Made by a program: the position numbers and the translations under genes
In this document: positions 30,578-39,805 of the stretch, one piece after another
How the letters are laid out: the number at the start of each line of letters is the position of its first letter
Position numbering within the stretch: the stretch's first letter is position 1
Notes under the pieces: generated by a model
Database searches by the model: none
The model's input: the letters and a program-made list of their open reading frames with translations, nothing else
What the model was told of the DNA's origin: nothing
NCBI GenBank assembly: GCA_963814955.1
Contig: CAWFEX010000003.1
Span: 1 to 64,000, forward strand
Direction of reading: 5' to 3'
DNA: 64,000 nucleotides
Source: DATCJA01 sp963814955
GTDB lineage: Bacteria; Acidobacteriota; Vicinamibacteria; Vicinamibacterales; UBA2999

Positions 30578-31012
30578 TTAGCGTTGAGTTCGCCAAGCCA
30601 CGCATGGTACCGCCGCGTCTGGGGCTGCGCTCCTGTCCGATGACCGCGGCGAAGGCACTGTCGGTATTCGTAAGAACCGGCGCTGATTCAGCCCTTTGAT
30701 GAGTAGGATGGCCCCGAGCGTGAAGCCGCCCGAACACAAATAGGTTCCGCGTCCATTCTCGAGTGGCTCCTGAGGCGCAAAGAGCGACACGACGCCGCTT
30801 AACGCTCCACTCATGAGAAGCAGGGCGGTACCAGTTCGTATGTTCTTTCGCGCCGCGTTGGCCAAGATTGCTTGTAAACCGCCTTCCGTTTCGATGATGT
30901 GAGCAGCAAGGTAAGACTCCTTCATTGTGCCCGTCGCGAACTCGTACCCGCAGTCACAGCGAAGTGCCTCATCAGGACTGAACAATCGACAGCGCGGACA
31001 CTCTTGGCCCAT
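30578..31012 (-). CDS. cassette zinc-ribbon membrane protein
   Basis: A 144-residue protein with an N-terminal zinc-ribbon motif (CPRCRLFSPDEALRCDCGYEF: Cys at about 5, 8, 19 and 21) followed by GTMKESYL and two hydrophobic helices (TGTALLLMSGALSGVVSLF and SGGFTLGAILLIKGL). The CxxC...CDCGY-F plus SYL arrangement is one I associate with many cassette-borne hypothetical proteins, but no function is known. The last 35 residues are low quality and may follow a frameshift. Its start is 26 bp from attC site 4. Confidence 0.65.
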   Translation of the reverse strand: MGQECPRCRLFSPDEALRCDCGYEFATGTMKESYLAAHIIETEGGLQAILANAARKNIRTGTALLLMSGALSGVVSLFAPQEPLENGRGTYLCSGGFTLGAILLIKGLNQRRFLRIPTVPSPRSSDRSAAPDAAVPCVAWRTQR

Positions 31013-31037
31013 GATTTACCTTCGGCCTTGATCGTCT

Positions 31038-31105
31038 GCCTGATCGCGCTGAGCCGCGGCGCTTCATCGTCGTCCAGCGCCGACGGCTCCAGCGCGCGGT
31101 TAGGC
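31038..31105 (-). other. attC site 4
   Basis: The right end is GTTAGGC (31099-31105); the left end GCCTGAT (31038-31044) has lost the AAC triplet. Arm GCGCTG-AGCCG (31046-31056) pairs with CGGCT-CAGCGC (31084-31088, 31090-31095), leaving C31089 unpaired. One core end is degenerate, so this site may be inactive. Confidence 0.8.
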
Positions 31106-31110
31106 GCCCT

Positions 31111-31608
31111 TCATGTTGCCGGTCTTCCGCTCGGGCCGGGAGCGATTAGACGCGACAACGCCCACACATAAAGTGCCGTCCGACCCCACTCGGGGACATT
31201 GCGGATCCAGTCAGTGGCTATCAGGCGCGACACGAGTTCCGGCGTATTACCTTGAATATCGAGCTGGGCATGGATCGGACGTGAGATGAGAGCCGTGGAC
31301 AAGATGGCGCCAGTGGCGAGGGCAATGCCAACTAACAGAATCCAGCGCGGTACGGCATGTGGGGGGAACCTGAGTACAACTAGAGCCAGAACAAGCTCGA
31401 GGAGACGGGGCGCTGCCCCGAAGATCCCCGCGCGAATTGACATCGGCCAGTGATACGCCTTGAAACTCTCCGCTTCGAGCACATACCAACCCGGATAGTT
31501 GACGAACGACTGGCTGATATGAACTCCCGTGTGCAACAACACGAGAGCACACAGCGCAAGAATAGATTGCGGCGAAGCGATTCGCTCATCCTGTTCTCTC
31601 CGATGCAT
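31111..31608 (-). CDS. cassette membrane protein
   Basis: A 165-residue protein with about four hydrophobic segments (SILALCALVLLHTGVHI, RLLELVLALVVLRF, WILLVGIALATGAILSTALI, and a weaker C-terminal one). The segment ISRPIHAQLDIQG between helices three and four resembles small integral membrane families of unknown function. Its stop is 6 bp from attC site 4 and its start 45 bp from attC site 5, so it is a one-gene cassette. Confidence 0.7.
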   Translation of the reverse strand: MHRREQDERIASPQSILALCALVLLHTGVHISQSFVNYPGWYVLEAESFKAYHWPMSIRAGIFGAAPRLLELVLALVVLRFPPHAVPRWILLVGIALATGAILSTALISRPIHAQLDIQGNTPELVSRLIATDWIRNVPEWGRTALYVWALSRLIAPGPSGRPAT

Positions 31609-31652
31609 TCTCGAATCTGATCCGAAGGCTAATCTGATCCGAGCTAAGGTCC

Positions 31653-31753
31653 GTCTAACGCTCGGCGCTCAGCCGCGAGCCGCGCGGCGCTTGTTCTTGG
31701 GTTTGGCCCGACTGCGACGTGCGCGGCTCGCCGGCTGCAGCGCCTTGTTAGGC
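31653..31753 (-). other. attC site 5
   Basis: Ends GTCTAAC (31653-31659) and GTTAGGC (31747-31753). Arm GGCGCT-CAGCCG (31664-31675) pairs with CGGCTG-AGCGCC (31732-31737, 31739-31744), leaving C31738 unpaired. The coding frame of the DUF2442 gene runs through most of it. Confidence 0.9.
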
Positions 31754-32052
31754 GGTCGGCGTCGCGACGCTAACCACTGCTTCAATGATTTCGAACTCTC
31801 GCCTGACGGTAGGCCTGCGAGCAGTCCCGAGATACTGATGTCCTCGTCGAGATCCGGCCAGTGAATACCGATGCCATCACCAATGAGTCGCCAGCGTTGA
31901 CGCTCTTGTGGCGAACCGTGGGCCAGGCGCGGATACCACTCCAGCGGCACAGAGAGTGTCCTGCCGTCACGCAGCACAACCTCCAGCACCTTGCTGGTTA
32001 CGCGTACATCCCGCACAGGTATCGGCGCTTCATGTATCGCTGAAGAAGTCAT
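31669..32052 (-). CDS. DUF2442 domain protein (putative antitoxin-like partner)
   Basis: A 127-residue protein. Residues about 15-85 match DUF2442: VVLRDGRTLSVPLEWYPRL and IGIHWPDLDEDISISGLLAG. The last 25 or so residues (NKALQPASRARRSRAK) are encoded by attC site 5, so the natural C-terminus has been extended by the recombination site. It overlaps the upstream DUF4160 gene by 23 bp, which implies coupled translation. DUF4160-DUF2442 pairs recur and have been suggested as toxin-antitoxin modules, but the biochemistry is unproven. Confidence 0.82.
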   Translation of the reverse strand: MTSSAIHEAPIPVRDVRVTSKVLEVVLRDGRTLSVPLEWYPRLAHGSPQERQRWRLIGDGIGIHWPDLDEDISISGLLAGLPSGESSKSLKQWLASRRRPPNKALQPASRARRSRAKPKNKRRAARG

Positions 32053-32272
32053 GCCAGGCCCTTAATAATTCCGCGCGATTTTCTTCGACGATCGCTGTAA
32101 TGCGGGCCAGTTCGCTCGCCCGGAAGCCATCGTTGCGTTCGATCTCGACCGGCTCAAGCCACAATTTCGCACGCTTGGACTCTCGCTCAACGTGGACGTG
32201 GGGCGGTTCATCCTTATCACTCGAAAAAAAGAAAAACCGGTACGGGCCGGTACAGAGGACGGTCGGCGTCAA
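32030..32272 (-). CDS. DUF4160 domain protein (putative toxin-like partner)
   Basis: An 80-residue protein matching DUF4160: RFFFFSSDKDEPPHVHVERE, then AKLWLEPVEI. It starts at ATG 32270-32272, 52 bp from the GTTAGGC core that bounds the array. This position is where a cassette would be best expressed if a promoter lies upstream. Its end overlaps the DUF2442 start. A type II toxin-antitoxin role is inferred from pairing, size and location only. Confidence 0.85.
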   Translation of the reverse strand: MTPTVLCTGPYRFFFFSSDKDEPPHVHVERESKRAKLWLEPVEIERNDGFRASELARITAIVEENRAELLRAWHDFFSDT

Positions 32273-32323
32273 GTCCCAAAGATTGTGCCATCGTCAGCGA
32301 GTATCCGGGCAACTGTGGGATCC

Positions 32324-32330
32324 GCCTAAC
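32324..32330 (-). other. candidate attI or attC core at the array boundary
   Basis: GTTAGGC on the minus strand, preceded by ACTACTT, without the inverted arms of an attC site. It is in the right place to be the attI junction of the array or the surviving end of a deleted site. No intI gene is seen in the 400 bp beyond it. Confidence 0.5.
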
Positions 32331-32741
32331 AAGTAGTCGGCAGAACTCGATAAAGAGATATTTCTGAGGCGGTCGCAGTGTAGCGCGAAGAGTGAGTCGC
32401 TTCAATCAAAGGGAAGTCGTTCGGCAGGAACAGGTTCGAGCTGGATTGCGGCGGCGGACCGCTCGGATATGCAGGTCTCCGTCAGGTTCGTCGCAAATGA
32501 ATGCCGGACCGAATGGCAGGTCGCCGGACGGGCAACATGCCCGCGGCTCGAACTCGGGCGGTACGGTTAAGAGGTCCGGCTAAAGCCGCCCTTCGACGGT
32601 GCTCAGGGCGGCCCTGAGGTTCCCGAAGGGCCGGACACTACGTACACGTACACAAAAACGGGGCGGACCGAAGTCCGCCCCTGCAACCCACCGGAGGCCT
32701 GAAGGCCTCCGGCTACCACCTACTGCCTACCAGCCTACCAA
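32331..32741. other. repeat-rich stretch without genes
   Basis: No supported gene. It contains a disrupted REP pair at about 32573-32644 (GTCCGGC and GCCGGACACTAC ends with foreign sequence between), a perfect palindrome GGGGCGGAC-CGAA-GTCCGCCCC (32660-32681), and CCGGAGGCC-TGAA-GGCCTCCGGCTAC (32691-32716). Confidence 0.7.
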
Positions 32742-33972
32742 CTAGACCGTGGCTTTCTGCAGCACGTTCGCCACAATGGCCTTGAACTCGTCGGTGGTGA
32801 GCAGATCTTTCTTCTCGAACGACTTTGCTTTCACCGCCTGTAGCATGGACATCTTCTCTTCGTCAGAGGCGCTGATGCCGAGCTTCTCGCACCACTCGTC
32901 GATCGATGGGGGGCCGCTGTTCTTGCCGAGCACGATGTTCACCGGTTTCTGGCCGACGAGCTCGGGAGAGAACGGCACGTACTCGAGTGGATGCTCCTTG
33001 CGCGCCATGCCGTATCCAGCCGGCGATGATGCCCGATTCCACCTCGTACAACTTGTCGCCGACGATGGGACGGTTCGGCGCCTGTTTGACACGGGCGAGA
33101 TCCATCACGAACTTCGATACATCGACGAACTGTTCGGTCTTGATGCCCAGGTCCGTGCCGTAGAGGCAGCGCAGCGCGAGGACGACGTCCTCCATCGGGA
33201 CGTTGCCCGCTCGTTCGCCCAGCCCGGTGATCGTCGTGTGCGCCACCGACGCCCCCGCGGCGAGCGCGGCAATCGTGTTGGCGACGCCGAGCCCGAAGTC
33301 CTGGTGTCCGTGAATTTCGACCGGCTTCTTCAGCCGCGCGATCACCTTCTTGACGGCGTGTCCGACCGCATCCGGAGCGGTTCCGCCAACCGTGTCGGCA
33401 ATCGTGAGCGCGTCCATGTGGCCTTCAGTGGCCACCTGCTCCACGATGTCGAGGAAACGATTGAGCTCGGTCCGCGTGGCGTCGATCGTGAAGAACACCG
33501 TATAGAGACCTGCTTCCTTCGCGGCCTTCGTCGTCTCGATCGACGCCTTCATCGCGCGCTCGATCGGCCAGCCGTAGGCGTTCTGGATCATGTGGTCGCT
33601 GGCAGGAATCTCGATGACGATCCCTTTGCAGCCGCAGTCCTTGACCACCTTCACTTCGGAGGGGATGCACCGCGAGAAACCGAAGATCTCGGCCTTCAGG
33701 CCAAGCGCCGCGATGTCGGAGATCGCCGCCTTGTCCTGGGGAGACACGGCAGGCATGCCCGCTTCGATGCGGTGCACTCCGAGCGCGTCCAGTTTCTTGG
33801 CAATGGCCACCTTCTCCTCGCGGCGGAAGACGACGGCGGTCTGCTGCTCGCCGTCGCGCAAGGTGACGTCATGAATCTTGATGTTCGGGGGAAAGGTGTA
33901 GTTCTTCGTCACCTCTGGCAGGTAGTTCCAGGGACTGATGAACCACTTGTCAGTTTTCCAGGGTTCTTGCAT
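32742..33972 (-). CDS. homocitrate/2-isopropylmalate-synthase-like DRE-TIM protein (one frameshift)
   Basis: A Claisen-condensing or aldolase-type TIM barrel. The DRE-TIM signature HDVTLRDGEQ is at residues 34-43, and IHGHQDFGLGVANT carries the HxH metal ligands. TGLGERAGNVPMEDVV is the conserved synthase-family segment. The barrel frame runs from ATG 33970-33972 to about 33010, where a frameshift leads to the C-terminal part (KEHPLEYVPFSPELVG, then ELVGQKPVNIVLGKNSG). The end at TAG 32742-32744 gives a protein of about 410 residues. Without a leucine or lysine operon nearby I cannot tell which oxo-acid it uses. It lies divergently from a molybdenum hydroxylase gene. Confidence 0.8.
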
Positions 33973-34116
33973 GTAGCCTCCGAAGAGAGTTTCGCGAATT
34001 GACGAAACTCTGATGTTACCTCCCGCTCCACGGGCCCATCAAGGGCGCGTGCTACGATGCTTTTTGGGGGTCTCTATTGGGTCCTGGAACAGCGACAGGG
34101 ATTCCATTCATTAGGC

Positions 34117-36931
34117 ATGCCTAGCATCAGGTTCACCCTGAACGGAAAACCCACCGAAGCGACATACGAATCCGGGATGCACCTGCTCGAGGTTCTCCGC
34201 GAGGAGTGTGGCGTGGTGTCGGCCAAGAACGGCTGTGCCCCGGAGGGGGCGTGCGGCTGCTGTCTGGTGATGATCGACGGCCGTCCTGCGTTGTCGTGCC
34301 TTCGCAAGCCGGAGCAGATGGATGGGCACGAGATCGTGACGCTCGACGGCCTTCCAGAAGAGACCAGGCGCATCATCGGTGAAGCCTTCGTGCTCGAGGG
34401 TGGTGTGCAGTGCGGCTTCTGCATCCCGGGCATCGTCGTACGCGCGGCATCGCTCATCGAGCATGGCAAGAGCGACGATCCCGACACGATCCGAAAGGCG
34501 CTGGATGGCCACCTGTGCCGCTGCACGGGCTACGCGCGCATCATCGACGCTATTCAAACCGCTGGTGAAGTCATCAGGAGCGGAGGACAGCTCCCGAAAA
34601 AGCCGCGGCGCCACAACTTCTTCGGCGAAGAGTTCGGCCTGCACCGCGATCCGGCTTTCGCTGAGAGGGGCGGAGTCGAAGGGCATCGAATCGGGGATTC
34701 GCCTGCGAGGCAAGGCGGGCTCGAGCAGACGCTCGGCGAGAAACCGTTCGTGGACGACATGCGCGTACCGGGCATGCTGCACGGCGCCATGGTGCTGACC
34801 GGGCACCCGCGCGCGAAGGTCGTGAAGATTGACACGAGCCAGGCAGCAACCGCGCCTGGCGTCGTGCGGATACTGACGGCTGCTGATGTCCCCGGATCGC
34901 GCGCCACCGGTCTCAACGATCCAGATACCCCGGTGTTCGTGGCGGAAGGCGAGGTGACGTGCTGTGTGTCCGACTTCATCGCGATGGTGGTGGCCGATAC
35001 GCAGTTTCACGCCCGCGCGGCAGCAAAGAAAATCGAAGTCGAGTACGAAGTGCTGGAGCCAATCACGGATCCATTCGAGGCGTTGAAGCCGGACGCGCCG
35101 CTCGTTCATTCGGAGGAGACGTTCAGCCCCCGGCCGTCCAACGTGCTCAAGCCAGTCACCGCGTACAAACGTGGGGATGTTGATGAGGCGCTGAAGACGG
35201 CCGTGCACATCATCGAAGGGACATGGCGTACCCAACCAATCGAGATTGCGTTTCTCGAGCCGGAAGCGTGTCTGGTTCTGCCGCGGGACAACGGCGTGAC
35301 GGTACACACCGACAGCCAGGGATCGGTATACGACCAGCAGCAGATTGCCAAGGTGCTGAACCTCGACCCGAAGGATGTGGAAATCCAGTTGGCCGCCAGC
35401 GGCGGCGCCTTTGGCGCGAAGGAGGAGCTGTCGATTCAGGCACAGACCGCGCTGGCGGCGCGCCTGATCGGAAAGCCCGTGAAGACGGTGCTCACGCGCG
35501 AGCAGTCGACGCAGCACCACGTCAAGCGCCACCCGATGACCATGGCGCTGACGGTAGGCGCGGACGCCGAGGGACGACTCGTCGCCGTTCGCTCCCGAAT
35601 CGTGGCGGATGCCGGCGGCTATCACACGACGAGCGCCAAGTGCGCGCTGCGCGCCGCGTGCCACACGTGTGGCCCCTATCGCGTTCCGAACGTGGATGTC
35701 GAATCGAAGGCGGTGTACACCAATAATCCCAACGGTGGCGCGATGCGCGGCTTCGGCAGCAACCAGGCGCAATTCGCCATGGAGGGCGCCATGGATCTCC
35801 TGGCGGAAAAGGTCGGTGTCGACGGCTGGGAGATCCGCTACCTCAACGCGCTGGATCCAGGTGACGCGTTCGCCACGGGGCAGATCATGCGCGAGAGCGT
35901 ACGCGGCATGAAGGCGTCGCTCGAGGCCGTCAGAGACATGTACAAGAGCGCCCAGTACAAAGGTATCGGGTGCGGCATCAAGAGTACCGGTCTCGGCAAC
36001 GGTACCGTTGAAGGCGGCTACATCAAGATTCGTGTCGTCGAAGGCCCACGGCTCGAGATCCTGAACGGGTATACCGAGATGGGGCAGGGTGTCTTCACGG
36101 CGACGATGCAGGCTGTGTGCGAGGAAACGCGGCTCCCGGCACGCGTGATGACAGTCAAGTGGGACAACGAGTTGGGCAACAAGTGCGGCGAAACGTGGGC
36201 CTCCCGGGGAACCACGCTCAGTTGTGCGGCGGCGCGCGAGGCAGCGCGAAAGCTGGCAGCGGATCTCGAGGAGGTCCGGCTAAAGCCGGACACTACGTCT
36301 GAAGACGAGGCGGTACGTAGTGTCCGGCTTCAGCCGGACCTTGAAACAGGCACTCGAGCAACTGGTCGGGCGCGAGTATGACGGTGAGTACGTATGTGCC
36401 TTCACGACCCGCCCCGGTACGCCCGAAGCCGTGCTCAACCCCACGACGCATCTCACATTCAGTTATGCGACTCAGCTGGTGATCCTGAACGAGGAGGGCA
36501 GAATCGAGCGTGTCGTCGCGGCGCACGACGTCGGTCGGGCCATCAACCCTCGGCTCTGCGCCGAACAGATGGAGGGGGGCGTACATATGGGACTCGGGTA
36601 CGCGCTCTCCGAGGACTTCCCGTCCACCGGCGGCGTGCCGCACTCGCTCGCGCTGCGGGATCTGGGTATCGTCGCCGCGAAGCACACGCCCCAGCTCGAC
36701 GTGATTCTCATCGAGGTTCCCGACGAGATCGGCGGCTATGGTGCCAAGGGGGTGGGCGAGATTGGCTGCGTCGCGACGGCGCCGGCCGTCGCCGCCGCCC
36801 TTCATTCGTACGACGGAATCCGCCGCTTCCGGCTCCCGATGGACGACGCGCCCGCGGCGGCGCCGTCAGTCCCGAAATCCAGGCGAAAGCCGGCGGCGCA
36901 TGCAGTCGAAACAAGCCCGCCTTCGCGCTGA
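34117..36931 (+). pseudogene. fused 2Fe-2S/molybdopterin xanthine-dehydrogenase-like protein, interrupted by a REP pair
   Basis: ATG 34117 (MPSIRFTLNG) starts a two-domain molybdenum hydroxylase. The N-terminal ferredoxin domain has C40, C46, C49, C61, and the second cluster has C99-GF-C102 plus C134-R-C136. A molybdopterin large-subunit domain follows (SGGAFGAKEELSIQ, GGAMRGFGSNQAQF, GYTEMGQGVFTAT). Coding is broken at 36274-36340 by a 67-bp REP pair. Removing exactly those bases joins AADLEE to LKQALEQLVGREYDGEY in frame and restores the normal C-terminus (GGYGAKGVGEIGC) to TGA 36929-36931. As it stands translation stops at 36381. Fusion of FeS and Mo domains occurs in the selenium-dependent xanthine dehydrogenase group (TIGR03311); membership is a guess that needs a profile search. 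Confidence 0.82.
36273..36340. repeat. inverted REP pair inserted in a molybdenum hydroxylase gene
   Basis: Units GGTCCGGC-TAAA-GCCGGACACTAC (36273-36296) and GTAGTGTCCGGC-TTCA-GCCGGACC (36317-36340) face away from each other across a 20-bp spacer. Here the GTAG ends lie inside, opposite to the pair at 3251-3322. Read through, they encode VRLKPDTT and VRLQPD. Confidence 0.9.
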
Positions 36932-37171
36932 CCGAGCACGACCACTCGATCCCCACTCGGCGTCATTTGCCTGATTGCGGCGACGGCTCGCTCTTGAGCG
37001 AGCCACGACGTGACGCTACACCGCTGCCTCATCCGTAGTGGATTGTGCCTTGACTCATTGAGGCGCCACTCCTAGCATGGCGCGCATGTAACACACCCTC
37101 CGTACCCTACTTCCCCAGGCGCGGCCTTTTCTTCTCGCGGCGGTGTCGCTCTCGTAACCAAGGAGGCAGAC

Positions 37172-39805
37172 ATGCTACGTCGCTACATATGGGTCGTCGT
37201 CGTTCTCGTCTCTCTTGCCACCGTGCCCGCATTCGGTCAGGGCACTACAGCCAGCATCATCGGTCGGGTTACCGACCAGACTGGCGCAGTACATCCCTGG
37301 TGTAACTGTGACGGCCACCGGTCCCGCATTGCAGGTGCCGCAGGTGGCCGCCACGACGAATGAGTTGGGCGAGTATCGTCTGGCGCCTCTGCCGATTGGC
37401 GCCTTTGAGATCACCTTCGACCTGCAAGGCTTCCAAGGCGGCCCGGCGGCAGGACATCCGGCTGACGGTCGGATTTACCGCACGAGTTGACGTGGTGCTG
37501 GGCGTCGGCGCGGTCGGCCGAGACGGTGACCGTGTCGGGTGCCGCGCCGGTCGTGGACGTGGCCACGACTTCCGGAAGCACGCTGCTGACAAACGAGCAG
37601 GCTCCAGCTCTCGGCTACCTCCCGCAACAGTGTGATGAGCGTGTTGACGATGGCGCCCGGCGTGCGCACGTTCACCGATGTCGGTGGAGGGCAGATGATG
37701 CTGGAGAACCCGACGCCCCGGGCGTATGGCATAGGAGGCGCGGGCTCGCAGTGGTACACGATCGATGGCGTGCAGAACTATCGCCTGGGCACGACCTTCT
37801 GGGACTACCAGACGTTCGACGAGGTGCGCGTGCAGAGCACCGGCGCAGATGCGGAACGACCGACGCGCGGCGTCCAGGTGACCGCTGTCGTGAAATCAGG
37901 CGGGAATGAGTTCCACGGCGGCGGCCTCTGGGCCGGGACGAACGGCAGTTTTCAGAGCAACAACCTCGATCAGGAACTGGAAGACGCCGGTGTTACCTCG
38001 GGCGACGCCCTAGACTCGCAGTACGACGTCAGCGGAGAGATCGGCGGGCGCATCATCCGGAACAAGTTGTGGTTTTACAGCGCCGTCCGCAAGCGCCGGG
38101 CGGCCTACGACGTGTTGAACAACTTCCAGCCGGATGGATCGCCCGGCCAGACGATCAACAACCAGCGGATTATTACGAACAAGCTCTCGTTCCAGGCGAG
38201 AACCTCTCAGCGGTTCATCTTCATGAACATGTGGGAGCACGGGGAAGAACAGAAAGGCTTGAGCGAATTAGTTCGCTACGAGGCGAGAGAGTTCAAGACC
38301 AACGACAGGCCAAACACCAAGGGCGAGTGGGAATGGTCGCGAGCGGCTCCTTCATCGGTAACCTGCAGTTCGGACATAGCCGGCAGAACGGCACGTCTCC
38401 GTTCCTCAACACGCCTCAAATCGTGGGGACGAAGCGACCTCGACACTGAGGTGGTTTCGGGCGACAACGTGGTCGCCGGAGAGACGAGTTGGGCCGGGTT
38501 TTACCACAGCACTGGCAGCCTCACCTACTACAGGCCGAACTGGGCTGGCGGCAACCATGAATTCAAGACGGGCTTCGACTATGGCCACGGCTCAGACCGA
38601 AGTCTGGGGTCTGACGGAGAAAGAGTTCAATTACCATCTCCGCTACGCCGACGGCGTTCCCGATTCGGTGGCCTTCTTCAACGCCCGATCCAACCTCACC
38701 GCAACCTGCGGATACTGATGGCGCGTACGTTCAGAGACAACTGGACGATGGGGCGGGCCACAGATGAACCTCGGCCTCCGGTACATCCACGAGGCGGTGT
38801 CGGTTCCGGCGGGCTGCCGCGACGCCGCGTCGAGGACCCTCGAACGCCATTTTTCCAGACGCGATGCTTCGACGAGGTGAATCTCCCCACATGGAACAAG
38901 GTGGTGCCGCGCCTATCGGCGGCCTTCGATCTCTCGGGTGACGGCAAGACCGTGGTGAAGGGCGGGTATGGTCGATTCGGCTACATGCGCGAAGAAGCCC
39001 TCCCGGCGACGTTACGACCCGAATTCCATCGGGTACGCGGTGTTTCAGTGGCGCGACATGAACCGGAACAGCAACTGGGATGCCGGTGAAACCAACCTTA
39101 ATCTGAACGGGCCTGATTTCATCGAATCGACCGGCCATGAGTTTGCCGCCATCGCGCCCAACTTCGTGCCGAACCCCGACGAGAAGCAGGTGATGTACGA
39201 CGAGGTACTCCGTGAACCTCGAGCGCGAGCTGATGGCAAACTTCGGGCCATGCGGGTGACCGGCATCTACACGCGGACGATCAACGTCCAGGGACAGTTG
39301 AACCGCTTCCGGCCTTTTGAGGCCTACAACATTCCGGTCACCAATCGCGGACCCGGGCTCCGATGGCCGGCTCGGGAACGGCGGACGACGGCGGAATGGT
39401 GACGTACTGGGAATACTCCCGGACGTTGCAGGGCGCGCAATTCGAACAGTTCACGCCTGTAGGTATGGCCCGACAGTGCGGCCAATCAGACGTTCAAGAC
39501 CATCGAGGTGGCCACCGTGAAGCGGCTCTCGAATCGCTGGCAGATGGTCGCCTCCTACTCGGCGACGAAGAAGAACTGGCCCATTGGCGCCGCCGGCCTG
39601 GCTCGTGGCACCGGCTTCGGCACGTCGAGCCCCACCTTCTCCGCGGCGGGCGACAATGCGGGGTACCTGACGCCGAACGCGTTGATCAACACGTCCGGCG
39701 AAACATGGGAATAGGATGGAAAGCTGTCGGGCACCTACGTCTTCGCGGCCGAGATCGCTGCTATGCGGTGAACTTCCACCAGCACGGGCGTCGACCGCCA
39801 GGCAG
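37172..39805 (+). pseudogene. Oar-like TonB-dependent receptor C, frameshifted and 3'-truncated
   Basis: AAGGAGG precedes ATG 37172 and a signal peptide (VSLATVPAFGQG). The trace includes the carboxypeptidase-regulatory domain (ASIIGRVTDQTGA), the plug (QWYTIDGVQNYRLG, then TFDEVRVQSTGA) and barrel strands up to LSGTYVF. It changes frame at least eight times (near 37288, 37440, 37500, 37620, 38335, 38590, 39030 and 39360) and has an in-frame TAG at 39712-39714. Barrel-like sequence continues to about 39805, where it runs straight into a truncated FAD-subunit gene with no stop, terminator or start between. The last about 100 residues expected of the barrel are missing. Confidence 0.75.

Larger units (their letters stand above)
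27674..32330 (-). mobile_element. integron gene-cassette array without visible integrase (CALIN-like)
   Basis: Five attC sites (27674-27755, 29287-29355, 30194-30277, 31038-31105, 31653-31753) separate short genes that all read on the minus strand. A lone GTTAGGC core at 32324-32330 bounds the array on its right (5') side. Every site has the RYYYAAC...GTTRRRY-type ends, inverted arms with the conserved AGCCG/CGGCT box, and one unpaired base in the arm that is left-hand in the gene orientation. That is the expected polarity of attC. Cassettes range from about 0.5 to 1.5 kb. No tyrosine recombinase gene of the IntI type lies in the window, so I class it as a cluster of attC sites lacking an integrase. 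Confidence 0.88.

Noticed and set aside
34111..35772. 553-residue minus-strand open frame antisense to the fused molybdenum hydroxylase
   Set aside because: The opposite strand carries clear Fe-S and molybdopterin motifs; this frame is Arg/His/Val-rich with no domain, as expected for an antisense shadow in GC-rich DNA.
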